The notes beneath the pieces are model-generated. The model did not search any database, had not been told where the DNA came from, and worked only from the letters and a program-made list of their open reading frames with translations. The position numbers and the translations under genes were made by a program. A stretch of 64,000 nucleotides of DNA, from positions 2,146,001 to 2,210,000 of the forward strand of contig NZ_CP040058.1 in NCBI RefSeq assembly GCF_005280655.1. Direction: 5' to 3'. Positions 17,328-26,249 of the stretch are shown one piece after another; position 1 is the stretch's first letter, and each line of letters starts with the position of its first letter. This stretch comes from Anaerostipes rhamnosivorans (lineage in GTDB: Bacteria > Bacillota > Clostridia > Lachnospirales > Lachnospiraceae).

Positions 17328-17591
17328 ATGAATGAACAATGGAAAATGAATCCCGCTGTCCAGAACATCGATCCGAAGAAAATAGAGATCATGGAACTTC
17401 TGGTCAATCAGAGCCGAGGCAAAAATATGGAAGATATTCTCCCGGATCTGATGGCAGCTTCCAGCCGTCTTGCAGAACAGGGAATTGCATTTACCAACGA
17501 AGAGACCGGCATCATCATCGATGCCCTGTCAGAAACCATGACCGTCCAGGAACGTCAACGGCTGGAAATGGTAAGAAACCTGATCCTATAA
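17328..17591 (+). CDS. Unknown small helical protein
   Basis: 87 residues, mostly amphipathic helix with no membrane segment. Segments such as DPKKIEIMELLVNQSRGKNM and NEETGIIIDALSETMT show regular heptad-like hydrophobic spacing. A GAGGT site precedes the ATG. It shares an operon with the 164-residue gene and ends at a clear terminator. No family recognised; the pair may work together. Confidence 0.65.
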   Translation: MNEQWKMNPAVQNIDPKKIEIMELLVNQSRGKNMEDILPDLMAASSRLAEQGIAFTNEETGIIIDALSETMTVQERQRLEMVRNLIL

Positions 17592-17595
17592 ATGT

Positions 17596-17650
17596 TAAAA
17601 ATCCTTCCGGGCCTAAATGTGGCAGCAATTCCCGGAAGGATTTTTTATTT
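17596..17650 (+). terminator. Terminator of the two-gene unknown operon
   Basis: AAAAATCCTTCCGGG pairs with CCCGGAAGGATTTTTT over a 20-nt loop and runs into T-rich sequence. Confidence 0.85.
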
Positions 17651-17734
17651 CATATCAATCAGAAAACTTATACCCAGTAGGGCATCCCGTGTCTTATACC
17701 CTTCGGGTAGGCGTGCTTTGCACGATAAAGTATG

Positions 17735-17795
17735 CATTTTCTACATGATTGGAGTGAGGCATTCTAAGAGCCGAACGGAAATCATGTGGAAAATG
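17735..17795 (+). repeat. R2 hairpin copy E, fused to the end of the msrB remnant
   Basis: Arms CATTTTCTACATGATT (17735-17750) and AATCATGTGGAAAATG (17780-17795) pair with one wobble. Between them is a 29-nt core starting GGAGTGAGGC and ending CCGAACGGA. The msrB reading frame runs into this copy at its 3' end and stops at 17741, so the repeat seems to have inserted at the gene's end. About 45 bp upstream is also shared with copy F. Confidence 0.9.
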
Positions 17796-18049
17796 TCATG
17801 CTTTAGATAACCATAGCCCTCTTCTTCCATCTTTTCATAGGGAATGAACCTCAGGGATGCACTGTTGATGCAGTACCGGAGGCCTCCGAGCTCCCTGGGC
17901 CCGTCATCGAACACATGCCCCAGATGGCTGCTCCCCACACGGCTTTTAACCTCTGTTCGGCGCATAAGGAAGGACCTGTCGTCGTGTTCCGTCACTGCAT
18001 CAGGCTCAAGAGGCTTTGAAAAGCTTGGCCATCCGCAGCCTGACTCAAA
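17741..18049 (-). pseudogene. Methionine sulfoxide reductase B remnant, severed from msrA
   Basis: In this frame the MsrB core is present: SGCGWPSF, then [20 protein letters not shown] and [11 protein letters not shown] with the catalytic Cys. In intact MsrA-MsrB fusions about 45 more residues lie between the MsrA end (ELRSR) and the GCGWPSF motif. Here they are missing and the frame changes at the joint, where the msrA stop sits at 18045-18047. No start codon with a ribosome-binding site exists for this part, and the C-terminus is replaced by repeat copy E. It is almost certainly non-functional. Confidence 0.8.
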
Positions 18050-18611
18050 CCCTTGACCTCAGCTCTTTTTCGTCAAAGACAGGATCATCGTTCTTAAACT
18101 CCCCGGCAGCGCTTAAATTAATATGGCAGTAACCGCCTGGATTCTTATCCAGATAGTCCTGATGATATTCCTCCGCCGGATAAAAGCATGTAAGCGGCAG
18201 GACCTCCGTCACGACCAGTGCCTTATATTGTTTTTGCTGTTTTTCTACGGCCTTCATAGCCAGATCCCTATCGTTTTCATCAACATAATAAATCCCGGAG
18301 CGGTACTGGCTGCCCCTGTCATTGCCCTGCCGGTTTACGCTGGTCGGATCCACCACCTTAAAAAAGCCGTCCAGCAGCCGTTCAGTGGAAATTCGTGACT
18401 CATCGTATACTGCTTTTACAGCCTCAGCGTGACCGGTGTTTGCGTTACATACCTGTTCATAAGTTGGATCTTTTACCGTCCCGTTGGCGTATCCCACCTG
18501 GGTATCCAAAAGGCCTGGAAGCTCTTTTAAAAAAGCTTCCAGACCCCAGAAACAGCCGCCTGCCAGATAAATGGTATGTGTTTTATTTTCCTGTTCCAAT
18601 GTTTTATCCAT
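18045..18611 (-). CDS. msrA: Peptide methionine sulfoxide reductase A
   Basis: 188 residues. It reduces S-methionine sulfoxide in proteins. The catalytic motif [11 protein letters not shown] lies at residues 18-28, followed by [30 protein letters not shown] and the [10 protein letters not shown] segment, all family marks. The MsrA domain is complete, but the MsrB half that usually follows as a fusion is lost to an internal deletion and frameshift (see the remnant downstream). AAAAGGAGTCAGC precedes the ATG. R2 hairpin copy A stands in its leader about 25 bp upstream. Confidence 0.92.
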   Translation of the reverse strand: MDKTLEQENKTHTIYLAGGCFWGLEAFLKELPGLLDTQVGYANGTVKDPTYEQVCNANTGHAEAVKAVYDESRISTERLLDGFFKVVDPTSVNRQGNDRGSQYRSGIYYVDENDRDLAMKAVEKQQKQYKALVVTEVLPLTCFYPAEEYHQDYLDKNPGGYCHINLSAAGEFKNDDPVFDEKELRSRV

Positions 18612-18636
18612 GCTGACTCCTTTTCTTTTTATAATG

Positions 18637-18699
18637 AGTTTTTCTCCATTGTTTCCAGTCGGCTCTGGAAAGGCCTCCTTCCAACAATGAAGAAAAACG
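18637..18699 (-). repeat. R2 hairpin copy A
   Basis: Minus-strand reading: an arm TTTTTCTTCATTGTT, a 29-nt core (18654-18682) starting GGAAGGAGGCCTTTCC and ending GACTGGA, and an arm AACAATGGAGAAAAA. One mismatch in the stem. It lies in the msrA leader. Next to it GGCACCTTTTG (from 18711) is repeated inverted as CAAAAGGTGCC beside copy H. Together copies A and H occupy the roughly 390-bp gene-free stretch 18612-18998. Confidence 0.9.
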
Positions 18700-18852
18700 A
18701 TCTTAGGATGGCACCTTTTGTTTTTTTGAATTTATCTGTCAACAGATATTACACCTAGTTTTAATGAGTTGCCAATGAGACTTAATGAATGTGCAACATT
18801 AAAAAAATAAACCAAAAAGTAAAATGATGTAAGTCAAAAGGTGCCACTTTTC

Positions 18853-18921
18853 GAAAGTTCTTTACCACTATTGGAGGAGCGCATTTCAAAAGCGCGACGG
18901 AAATAGTGGTAAAGAACTTTC
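18853..18921 (+). repeat. R2 hairpin copy H (third arm class)
   Basis: A perfect 20-bp stem, GAAAGTTCTTTACCACTATT with its complement at 18902-18921, encloses a 29-nt core beginning GGAGGAGCGC and ending CGCGACGGA. The arms share no evident sequence with the other copies, but the core is the same length and has the same GGA ends. CAAAAGGTGCCA just upstream matches the box flanking copies A and C. Confidence 0.88.
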
Positions 18922-18998
18922 TTAATGATACGTAGCATGCCCATCTGAAGGATATAAAATGCGGTGTGCCCTATGAGTATAGCATAACTAATCCGCGG

Positions 18999-21437
18999 CT
19001 ATTCATCATACCGAATTCTTTCTACCACGGATTCTTTCTGGAATTTTCTGCTCATGACCGCGGAGAGGACCATCTGCAGAAGCAGCAGGATCCCTGCCAT
19101 AACCAGAATCTCAGACAGCGGCAGATGATAGTCATTCAGTCCGATCATTCCTGTCTCCTTGCACTTAAGAAACAGATAATATCCAATCACATTTCCAAGG
19201 GTGAGTGCAATGACCAGAGTACCTCCAGTAAAAATGAGCCCTTCCATCTGAAGCATTCTTCTCACCTGTTTTGCCGTCATACCGATGGCCTGGAAAATCC
19301 CCAGTTCCTTTTTCCTTGTGACAATGCTTGTAATCAGAGTGTTTGCCATATTCATAAACCCGATGAGCCCGATGACAAACAGCAGGGCGTACAGAGAATC
19401 CCTGAGCAGGCCGATGCTAAGCTGCACCTCCTGATAAGCATCGTCATAAGATTTAATATGATAAAATTCACTGGTATCCATAAGCTCTTTCAGCTTCTTT
19501 TCCACTGAAGCCTTTTTCTCCGGCCTGCATGTCACATAAATCTCGCTGGTCAGATCCGTTTTCGTACCAAGCTTTTCAAATGTCTCCTCCGTCATTGCCC
19601 ATGAGGCATCCATATGGCCATTGGCAGATCCGACAACAGTTGCGGAAAATGGAATTTTTTTCGTTCCATCCAGTATCTCCATATGAAGCTTGCCGCCGAT
19701 ATGATACCCGTAGTCTTCAAAAAAGTGATCCCAAAGATATACAACCCCGTTGTTATTCTTCATCGTATCATAGTCCGCACTTCCCCGCTCCAATTCTTTC
19801 TTTACAAAAGCGTCAAAATCCTTCTTTGAGAGAATCTGGATGACAGAGGTTCCTTCACCACCCTTTTTCTTCACATTTACCACCGCCCATTTTCCGGTCT
19901 CTACTTTGGTGACACCGTCGATCTGGCGGATCTGATCCGTCATATTTTTGTCCATCAGATTTTGTTGCTGCACACGGTTCAGATTCTTCTCCGGGTACGT
20001 TTTGTCATCTAATCCTGTATCCAGAGTAATATAAAAGTCTCCTTTTTTCACATCCTTTCCGGCCTCGTATGCCGGATTCATATTTCCTCCCAGGTTCGCA
20101 ATGACAATGAACATAACACAGCTGAGTCCCATGGTGAGGATGGTGGTCACTGTCCGTTTTTTATTTCTCGCCAGATTTGCCTGGGTGATCCTGATAAGAT
20201 TGATCTGCCGGCAGCCTTTCCGGTTCTGTCTCTTTTTCCCTGTGCCCTCCTGGTACCGTACGGCTTCTACTGGAGAGACCTTGGCTGCCACCTGCATAGG
20301 CCGTTTCATAGACAGATACACTGTGAGCAATGCCAGAACCCCTGCCCCGATCAATACCGGCAGGCTAAACAGCGGTGTATTTGAGATCACTTCCCCCACA
20401 GTCTTGTTGGTGCCTCCGATCCCTGCAATTTTCACAAAGAACAGCTTTGTTACGATAAATCCTATGAACAGGCCCAGAGGTATGCTGATGCCTGACAAGA
20501 TCATTCCTTCCCTGAAGATCATCTGCTTCATCTGTTTCCTGGTCATACCGATGGCACGCAGCTTTCCATATTCCTGTACCTTCTGCACCATACCCACATA
20601 AAAAATATTATAGATCACAACGATGCTGAACAGGATCACAATGGCAGCCACAAATGCCCCGACAGCAACCGTCTGCGTCCCCGGATCTGTATCCCACATG
20701 ATAAAGATTTTATTTAACGAAATATTACGTTCGGGGATGGATAGGGCTTTCCCTAAATCCTGGATACTTTCTTCCATTTCATTTTCTGTCATCTTCTGAT
20801 CGTTCTTCATTTTAAAACATACTGAATATGACCGCTTTTTTACAGGGACCGTGTTCTCATAAAACTTTTTAGACACCACCGCACCGTAAGTCTGCTTTAA
20901 ATCATTTATCTCATTATCCGGCAGGAAACCAGAGATCTTAAAAGCCTTTTTTATAACTTTGCCTTTTGCGCCGATCCTGTATGGAACCGTGACACTGTCT
21001 CCTATCTCCGGTTTTTTAAGACCCAGGTTTTTAAAAAATGCCTTTTGGGCCATGATTTCGTTTTCTTCCACAGGAATCCTGCTATGTCCGGTCATCTTAA
21101 GGTTCGACATAGCTCTTGCTTTTTGGTCATAGTAGGCCAGGATCCCACTGGCTTTTCCCAGATCTGCCGTGGCGGCATTGGCCATAACTCCTGCTTTTTC
21201 AATTTCTCCCCGGACTATGATCTCCTTCATTTTTTCTTCGCCGACGTTCATAAATGCCCCGTGGAAATCTCCGTAGAGCGCAGAACTATTTGCCTTGTTG
21301 GCCTTTAATAAACCATTGCAGCTCAGTCCGATGATCGTAAGCAGCGCAGTTGTCAGAATAATCGAAATTGCGATCAGGATACTGCGCCCTCTGTTCTGCC
21401 TCAGGTTTTTTTCGGATAACTTTGTGACTGTCTTCAT
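18999..21437 (-). CDS. ABC transporter permease, FtsX family
   Basis: 812 residues with an N-terminal membrane helix, a large extracytoplasmic domain (about 45-255), three helices with an FtsX domain near 260-380, a further helix near 435, a second extracytoplasmic part, and a final FtsX domain near 690-800. YGKLRAIGMTRKQMKQM and LGIFQAIGMTAKQVRRM are the two matching cytoplasmic loops that contact the ATPase. Such MacB/FtsX-type complexes export or sense envelope-acting compounds. The gene starts directly after the ATPase stop and sits in an operon with a two-component system, a layout typical of peptide-antibiotic or cell-envelope response. Confidence 0.9.
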   Translation of the reverse strand: MKTVTKLSEKNLRQNRGRSILIAISIILTTALLTIIGLSCNGLLKANKANSSALYGDFHGAFMNVGEEKMKEIIVRGEIEKAGVMANAATADLGKASGILAYYDQKARAMSNLKMTGHSRIPVEENEIMAQKAFFKNLGLKKPEIGDSVTVPYRIGAKGKVIKKAFKISGFLPDNEINDLKQTYGAVVSKKFYENTVPVKKRSYSVCFKMKNDQKMTENEMEESIQDLGKALSIPERNISLNKIFIMWDTDPGTQTVAVGAFVAAIVILFSIVVIYNIFYVGMVQKVQEYGKLRAIGMTRKQMKQMIFREGMILSGISIPLGLFIGFIVTKLFFVKIAGIGGTNKTVGEVISNTPLFSLPVLIGAGVLALLTVYLSMKRPMQVAAKVSPVEAVRYQEGTGKKRQNRKGCRQINLIRITQANLARNKKRTVTTILTMGLSCVMFIVIANLGGNMNPAYEAGKDVKKGDFYITLDTGLDDKTYPEKNLNRVQQQNLMDKNMTDQIRQIDGVTKVETGKWAVVNVKKKGGEGTSVIQILSKKDFDAFVKKELERGSADYDTMKNNNGVVYLWDHFFEDYGYHIGGKLHMEILDGTKKIPFSATVVGSANGHMDASWAMTEETFEKLGTKTDLTSEIYVTCRPEKKASVEKKLKELMDTSEFYHIKSYDDAYQEVQLSIGLLRDSLYALLFVIGLIGFMNMANTLITSIVTRKKELGIFQAIGMTAKQVRRMLQMEGLIFTGGTLVIALTLGNVIGYYLFLKCKETGMIGLNDYHLPLSEILVMAGILLLLQMVLSAVMSRKFQKESVVERIRYDE

Positions 21438-22112
21438 CTACCTCACCACCTTGCCGTCTTCGATCAGGATGATCCGGTCTGCCATCTGTGCGATCTCCTC
21501 ATCGTGGGTGATCATTACCAGGGTCTGTCCATATTTTTTTGCCGTCATCTTGAGCAGGGAGATCACCTCATCCCCGGTCTTGGAATCCAGATTCCCTGTG
21601 GGCTCATCTGCCAGAATGATGTCTGGTTTAGAAGCGATAGCCCTTGCAATGGCTACCCTTTGCTGCTGCCCTCCCGACAGGGTATTCGGAAGGCTCTGCT
21701 TCTTCTCTGTCATTTCCAGTGTCTTTAGGATTTCTTCCACGAACTCTTCATTCAGTTTCCTTCCATCCAAACCAATGGGAAGGACAACATTCTCCCACAC
21801 ATTCAGAGAAGAAATCAGATTAAAAGACTGAAAAATAAAACCGATCTTTCTGCGGCGGAAAATTGCCAGTTCCTCCTCTTTCATACAGCTGATATCCTTA
21901 CCCCCGATCAGCACTTTCCCGCTTGTGGGATGGTCCAGCCCTCCCAGCATATGAAGCAGCGTACTTTTTCCTGAACCGCTTTTTCCCACAACGGCAGCAA
22001 ACTCTCCCTGCCTGATCTCAAGAGAGGTGTGGTCAATCGCCCTTACCTCGTTTTCTCCCTCTCCGTAATATTTACATAAATCTTTTGTCTCTAACATAAT
22101 ATTTTCACTCAT
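21438..22112 (-). CDS. ABC transporter ATP-binding protein (LolD/MacB type)
   Basis: 224 residues. Walker A is GKSGSGKST (residues 38-46), the signature LSGGQQQRVAIARAIASKP is near 143, and Walker B DIILADEPTGNLDSKT is near 162. NVVLPIGLDGRKL between Walker A and the signature is typical of ATPases partnering FtsX-like permeases. It abuts the permease and lies 78 bp after the sensor kinase gene. Confidence 0.94.
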   Translation of the reverse strand: MSENIMLETKDLCKYYGEGENEVRAIDHTSLEIRQGEFAAVVGKSGSGKSTLLHMLGGLDHPTSGKVLIGGKDISCMKEEELAIFRRRKIGFIFQSFNLISSLNVWENVVLPIGLDGRKLNEEFVEEILKTLEMTEKKQSLPNTLSGGQQQRVAIARAIASKPDIILADEPTGNLDSKTGDEVISLLKMTAKKYGQTLVMITHDEEIAQMADRIILIEDGKVVR

Positions 22113-22190
22113 GATCTTATACCTCCTTGTTATACTGACAATGATAACCCTTTACTCTTTCATTTGGCTTTCAATCAAAAAGAAAAAGCC

Positions 22191-23444
22191 TTACAAATCT
22201 GTAAGACTTAAATGTAAGATAAAGATACTGCCCTGTTTGCCGGCAGAAACCGAAACCGTTCCGCCCTGGGCCTCCAGTATTTTTCTCGTGAGATACAGTC
22301 CCACTCCGGATCCCTCCGCTTCTTTTACCCTGTCCTCGTTTCCTCTGTAAAATCTCTGAAAGATCTTGGAATAATTTTCCCGGTCAATCCCGATCCCTTG
22401 ATCCTCAATCTCAATACGCAGAAAGCTGGTCCGTTCCATCATCCGTATTTGAATGTCCGTGCCTTCATTACTGTACTTTACAGCGTTTTCCAATATATTG
22501 GCAATGGCCTCCCTTGTCCACTTCGGGTCGTGGAAAATCTCCAGGTTCTCTATGGAACTGCTTTCCTTGATAACCTCAATCTGGATCTGTTTTTCCTGAG
22601 CTTTCACATATATGGTGCTGACTGCCTGAGCGATGGTATCCATGATCGGTTTCATTTCCTTTTGGATCGAGATCATTCCTGTCTCCATTCTGGAAATGTT
22701 GATCAAGGCTTTTGTAAGGCTGTCCAGCCTCTTTGTCTGTCCCACTGCCTGCTTAATGAATTCCTTCTGTTCCTCTTTCGTCAATTCCTCTCCTTCCAGC
22801 AGTTCCAGGCATATACCAAGACTTGCCACCGGTGTCTTCAACTGATGGGAGATATCCGTGACCAGAGACTTTGTCCCTTCCTTTTCCTCCCAAAGTTTGT
22901 TCTCATTGACCATAAGTTTCCTTCCCAAAGAATCCAGCCGGCTCAGAAGCTGGCTCTTTGTTCCCTCCGCTTCCTCATAGGAAACCTGATAGTTCCCTAA
23001 GTAAAACTGTTCTGCCATGGCCCGGAGTTCTTCAAATTCCTGCTCCCTCTGCGCTTTCGTCTTTTTCATCCAGAGAAACGCTGCCCCTGCCACCGCACCA
23101 TAGACTCCAAGAAGCAGTGCAGCCGACCAGTGCATGTATTGTCTCATCTCGGTGCGCAGGCTCTGCTGCACTGCCTTTTTATATCCGTACTTCCCAAGGA
23201 TCTCCCTTCCCCTCGCTTTCACTGTATCCTCCCCTTTTTCCCGGAGCATATGATACAGTGCGTCCTGTGTCTTCTCCGTCTCCAAAACCCCGGCAGCCTT
23301 TAAGATCTGGCTCTCCTTTTCCATCAGCCTTCTGTTTTCCCTGACACATCCAAGGCCGAAGAGAAAAAGGAAGATCGCCGCTGTAAAGATGCTGAAGAAA
23401 ATCCACCTGTTCTTTTCTGTTATCTGTCTCAAGATCCTGTACAC
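22191..23444 (-). CDS. Two-component sensor histidine kinase
   Basis: 417 residues. Two membrane helices (about 14-33 and 107-126) flank a short extracytoplasmic domain. The H-box is VTDISHQLKTPVAS with His200, the N-box NILENAVKYS is near 325, and EDQGIGIDREN and GSGVGLYLTRKIL are the ATP-binding G-boxes. It overlaps the response regulator gene by 16 bp. The small sensor domain and adjacent FtsX-type ABC genes suggest it senses envelope stress, possibly through the transporter. That is inference. Confidence 0.93.
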   Translation of the reverse strand: MYRILRQITEKNRWIFFSIFTAAIFLFLFGLGCVRENRRLMEKESQILKAAGVLETEKTQDALYHMLREKGEDTVKARGREILGKYGYKKAVQQSLRTEMRQYMHWSAALLLGVYGAVAGAAFLWMKKTKAQREQEFEELRAMAEQFYLGNYQVSYEEAEGTKSQLLSRLDSLGRKLMVNENKLWEEKEGTKSLVTDISHQLKTPVASLGICLELLEGEELTKEEQKEFIKQAVGQTKRLDSLTKALINISRMETGMISIQKEMKPIMDTIAQAVSTIYVKAQEKQIQIEVIKESSSIENLEIFHDPKWTREAIANILENAVKYSNEGTDIQIRMMERTSFLRIEIEDQGIGIDRENYSKIFQRFYRGNEDRVKEAEGSGVGLYLTRKILEAQGGTVSVSAGKQGSIFILHLSLTDL

Positions 23445-24118
23445 TCCTTATCCCAGAGATACCCGATGCCCCTGATATTTTTAATGTATTCAGGCTTTGA
23501 CGGCTCCTGCTCAATCTTCTCCCTAAGCCTTCTGATATTGACTGCCACCGTGTTTTCATCGACAAACTCCCCGTCCATATCAAAAATCTGTTCCAGGATC
23601 TGTCCTTTGGAAAACACCTGCCTTGGATGAGTAATAAATAAGAGAAGCAATTTCCACTCATTTTTGGTCAAATTTTTCTCTTCCCCTGAGATCAGCACCT
23701 TCATCCCATTTTTATGGACACAGACTCTCCCTGATTCAATCTTTTCTTCCCGGACCTCCATACGAGCAAATACCGCATGAACTTTTGATATGAGCACCGC
23801 CAGACTGAACGGTTTTACCACGTAGTCGTCAGCTCCCGCTTCATATCCCATGACAATGTCAATTTCCTGGTCCATGGCTGTCAAGAACATAAACCGCACG
23901 TTGCTGGTCCTGCGTATCTCCCTGCAGAAGTCCAGCCCGCTGCCGTCCTCCAGTGTAATATCACAGATGATCAGTTCAAATTCATTTTCATTCCAGAGTT
24001 TTATGCCTTCCTGTATCCCTGCGCATGCTTCTGTCTCATACCCCTCCTTTTCTAATTTAAAACAAATCCCTCGTCTGAGACTTTCGTCATCTTCCAGCAA
24101 TAAAATCCTTCCGTTCAT
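23429..24118 (-). CDS. OmpR-family response regulator
   Basis: 229 residues from the preferred ATG 24118 (GGAGG, 5 nt away); an alternative ATG at 24136 overlaps the GNAT stop. The receiver domain has ILLLEDDESL at the start, the phospho-acceptor Asp in LIICDITLEDGS near residue 51, and the conserved Lys in DDYVVKPFS. The C-terminal winged helix has LTKNEWKLLLLF and VNIRRLREKIE. It pairs with the overlapping kinase gene and probably controls the ABC genes downstream. Confidence 0.93.
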   Translation of the reverse strand: MNGRILLLEDDESLRRGICFKLEKEGYETEACAGIQEGIKLWNENEFELIICDITLEDGSGLDFCREIRRTSNVRFMFLTAMDQEIDIVMGYEAGADDYVVKPFSLAVLISKVHAVFARMEVREEKIESGRVCVHKNGMKVLISGEEKNLTKNEWKLLLLFITHPRQVFSKGQILEQIFDMDGEFVDENTVAVNIRRLREKIEQEPSKPEYIKNIRGIGYLWDKECTGS

Positions 24119-24132
24119 CCTGACCTCCGCTT

Positions 24133-24618
24133 TCATATCCCATTCATTTCGTCTTTAAAAACATACTGCAGAAAATTTTTATGCCTCTGAAACCCATAAT
24201 CTGAATACAGCAAAACTCCCATGTCAGATGCGGTCACATGGACAGCTCCGCATCCATAATTTTTTGCCTCATCCATGACCATATTTAATAAAACTCTAGC
24301 GATCCCTTTTCTCCTGAACTCTTTCTTTGTATACATGCTGGAGAGAATACCAATCTTCCCCGATGGATTCGCATAATACGGAGGTTTCTCCGTAAACGAC
24401 ATTCCACTGGTGTCCACGATTTCCCTACCGCACACCCCAAGCCATGAAATGTACCGGCCGTTTCCCAGGTTCTTATGATAAAATCCAGTCAAATAGGGGG
24501 TGAGATCAAAGTCCGCCTGTGCCCCCTCGTCCTGGAGCTGCTCCACTCTCATCTGGACGATCGTTGGTATGTCATGTATGTCCATCCTTCGGTATGATAT
24601 TATTTTTTCTTTCTCCAT
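24133..24618 (-). CDS. GNAT-family N-acetyltransferase
   Basis: 161 residues. MDIHDIPTIVQMRVEQLQDE at the N-terminus and EFRRKGIARVLLNMVMDEAK near residue 100 (the acetyl-CoA pyrophosphate-binding loop R-x-x-G-I-A) define the GNAT fold. VTASDMGVLLYSDYGFQRH is the C-terminal motif. The substrate is unknown. The gene heads the operon with the two-component system and ABC exporter, which hints at acetylation of a toxic compound, but that is only suggestive. Confidence 0.88.
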   Translation of the reverse strand: MEKEKIISYRRMDIHDIPTIVQMRVEQLQDEGAQADFDLTPYLTGFYHKNLGNGRYISWLGVCGREIVDTSGMSFTEKPPYYANPSGKIGILSSMYTKKEFRRKGIARVLLNMVMDEAKNYGCGAVHVTASDMGVLLYSDYGFQRHKNFLQYVFKDEMNGI

Positions 24619-24634
24619 AGAGGGTCCCCCTTTT

Positions 24635-25249
24635 CTATAGATCTTTCAGCTTTGTCCCATCTTTTGTTTTCCAGTCTATATTTCCATTGGAAGTGTGCCC
24701 TAAGACAACTGCCGAAGCGGCCGACGGCGCGCTGAATTCGTAATTCTTTATAAAGGTCCTGTCAACAATTGTTCCATCCGTCTCCAGCTTATTTCTCAGG
24801 TTAAAATAAGTCTTCCCTCTGGTTTCCAGTGATGGGACAATATGATCGGAAATAACAGAATCCTTTAGCACGGTAAATCCTTCTGAGCTGACAAATCCTT
24901 TCGCAGAACCGCCGGATCCCTTACAGTACAGATAAATCGTATCGTCTGTTGCCTGCGGAGCCGGCACTAACGCTTTATAGCCTAAAATACTGATCAAAAC
25001 TTTTACATTCTCTATGAATTCCTCCATCACAGCGGTCTGTGATTCTTTCATAACTGTATTTTTCCTGCATGATAATCCCTCAAATGTTGATTTAACCGTT
25101 CCACAACATTTTCCGCTTCTCCTATATACGGAATCATCCCCGTCATCGCCCTGACAGAAAAGAAAATGGACACCCGCGCCCTTTACATCCTCTCTGTCAC
25201 ATCCAGGAACTTCTGTTCTTGGGATTTTAATCGATTTTCCATATGGCAT
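24635..25249 (-). pseudogene. GIY-YIG nuclease-type protein, frameshifted and internally deleted
   Basis: The frame opens normally (MPYGKSIKIPRTEVPGC, then VKGAGVHFLF and DDGDDSVY). After VY the intact reading GEAENVVERLNQH is found only in a shifted frame, so about two bases are lost there. The frame returns at AVMEEFIENVKVLISILGYK after a stretch in which the GIY-YIG core residues are missing. The C-terminal DUF4357-like region (DDTIYLYCKGSGGSAKGFV, ending WKTKDGTKLKDL) is preserved. In the intact family this would be a predicted nuclease or methylation-associated protein. Here it is a broken gene. Confidence 0.75.
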
Positions 25250-25290
25250 TTTATCATCTCTTCATTTTCACACATTTTTATCACCCAACA

Positions 25291-25560
25291 TTAAAACATC
25301 TTATATAAAAAGAAAAGAAACATTCCTGCCTGACACAGGATAATGAAAGGGATCCCATACCGGAACACCGGTTTCCTCGTCTTATGCCGGAACACCTGCA
25401 TTCCCGTAAAGGCTCCCAGGGACCCGCCTGCCACTGCCAGCAGGATCAATGTCTTTTCCGGTATTCTCCACTGATTCTTTTTTGCCTTTTGTTTATCACT
25501 TCCATACAAGAAAAACGCTATTACATTGATAAAAAGCAGATAGATCATAATTGTCTGCAT
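25291..25560 (-). CDS. DUF1294 small membrane protein
   Basis: 89 residues from ATG 25560 behind GGGAAAGGAG. Three hydrophobic segments surround DKQKAKKNQWRIPEKTLILL, then GGSLGAFTGMQVFRHKTRKP, the DUF1294 signature. Members are inner-membrane proteins of unknown function, sometimes attached to cold-shock-like domains, which are absent here. It stands alone. Confidence 0.88.
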   Translation of the reverse strand: MQTIMIYLLFINVIAFFLYGSDKQKAKKNQWRIPEKTLILLAVAGGSLGAFTGMQVFRHKTRKPVFRYGIPFIILCQAGMFLFFLYKMF

Positions 25561-25675
25561 AGCTGTCTCCTTTCCCTTGATCATTTCTAAAACTAAGATT
25601 CTTTTTTATTATAGCATATGACGTCCAGTATTTTTATCTATTCATCCGTAGAGATCCGTGATATCTTTATCATAC

Positions 25676-25726
25676 TATTAAAATTCCCAGCGATATTACA
25701 TACTGTTCGCTGGGAATTTTTATGAA
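25676..25726. terminator. Terminator hairpin
   Basis: AAAATTCCCAGCGA pairs with TCGCTGGGAATTTT. A-rich and T-rich flanks allow use from either strand. It closes the 168-residue gene transcribed leftward. Confidence 0.8.
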
Positions 25727-25742
25727 ACCTCTTATATAATTT

Positions 25743-26249
25743 TTAGTAACCTTCCTGTTCACCGTTAGAATACCCTTCAAGATAACCATGGAACTCTATT
25801 TGATTCCGGTCATTTATGATGTTTGAGGATATTTTTTTCTGGCTGCAAAAACTGTAAATCTCATCTTCCGCAGTGTAAACTCTCAAGATCGTCAATTGAT
25901 CTTTCCTGGCTGTTTCTTTTTGGTTTTCTCCTTTATATTTTGTTGTCCCTGCTGAATAGATGCTTCCCCTCAGCTCAAGAACAGTCTCTGATCCATGCAC
26001 TCCATTCCTGGTTATCTCTACAGATCCCAGTGCAGTATATTGTTCTTCAGGTGTATAAATTTTAATCAAAGTTTTCTTGCTGTCATCCAGTACCAGTTCA
26101 CTTTCGCTATCTTGTTTCTTAATATCATAGGATCTGTCTCTTGCCTGGCAATGTTCTCTCCAGCAGTAAGCGAGTGTAAAGATAACACACAACATCGATA
26201 CCGATATGACAGCTGCTCCTGTAAGTATCAGTTTTTTCTTTTGTCTCAA
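25743..26249 (-). CDS. Unknown membrane-anchored protein
   Basis: 168 residues. A single N-terminal helix follows a basic start (MRQKKKLILTGAAVISVSML), then a polar extracytoplasmic part with SVEITRNGVHGSETVLELRG and TARKDQLTILRVYTAEDE. No family recognised. It sits alone between a terminator and the cupin/CMD gene. About 165 bp upstream (26250-26414) shows no other gene. Confidence 0.65.
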   Translation of the reverse strand: MRQKKKLILTGAAVISVSMLCVIFTLAYCWREHCQARDRSYDIKKQDSESELVLDDSKKTLIKIYTPEEQYTALGSVEITRNGVHGSETVLELRGSIYSAGTTKYKGENQKETARKDQLTILRVYTAEDEIYSFCSQKKISSNIINDRNQIEFHGYLEGYSNGEQEGY

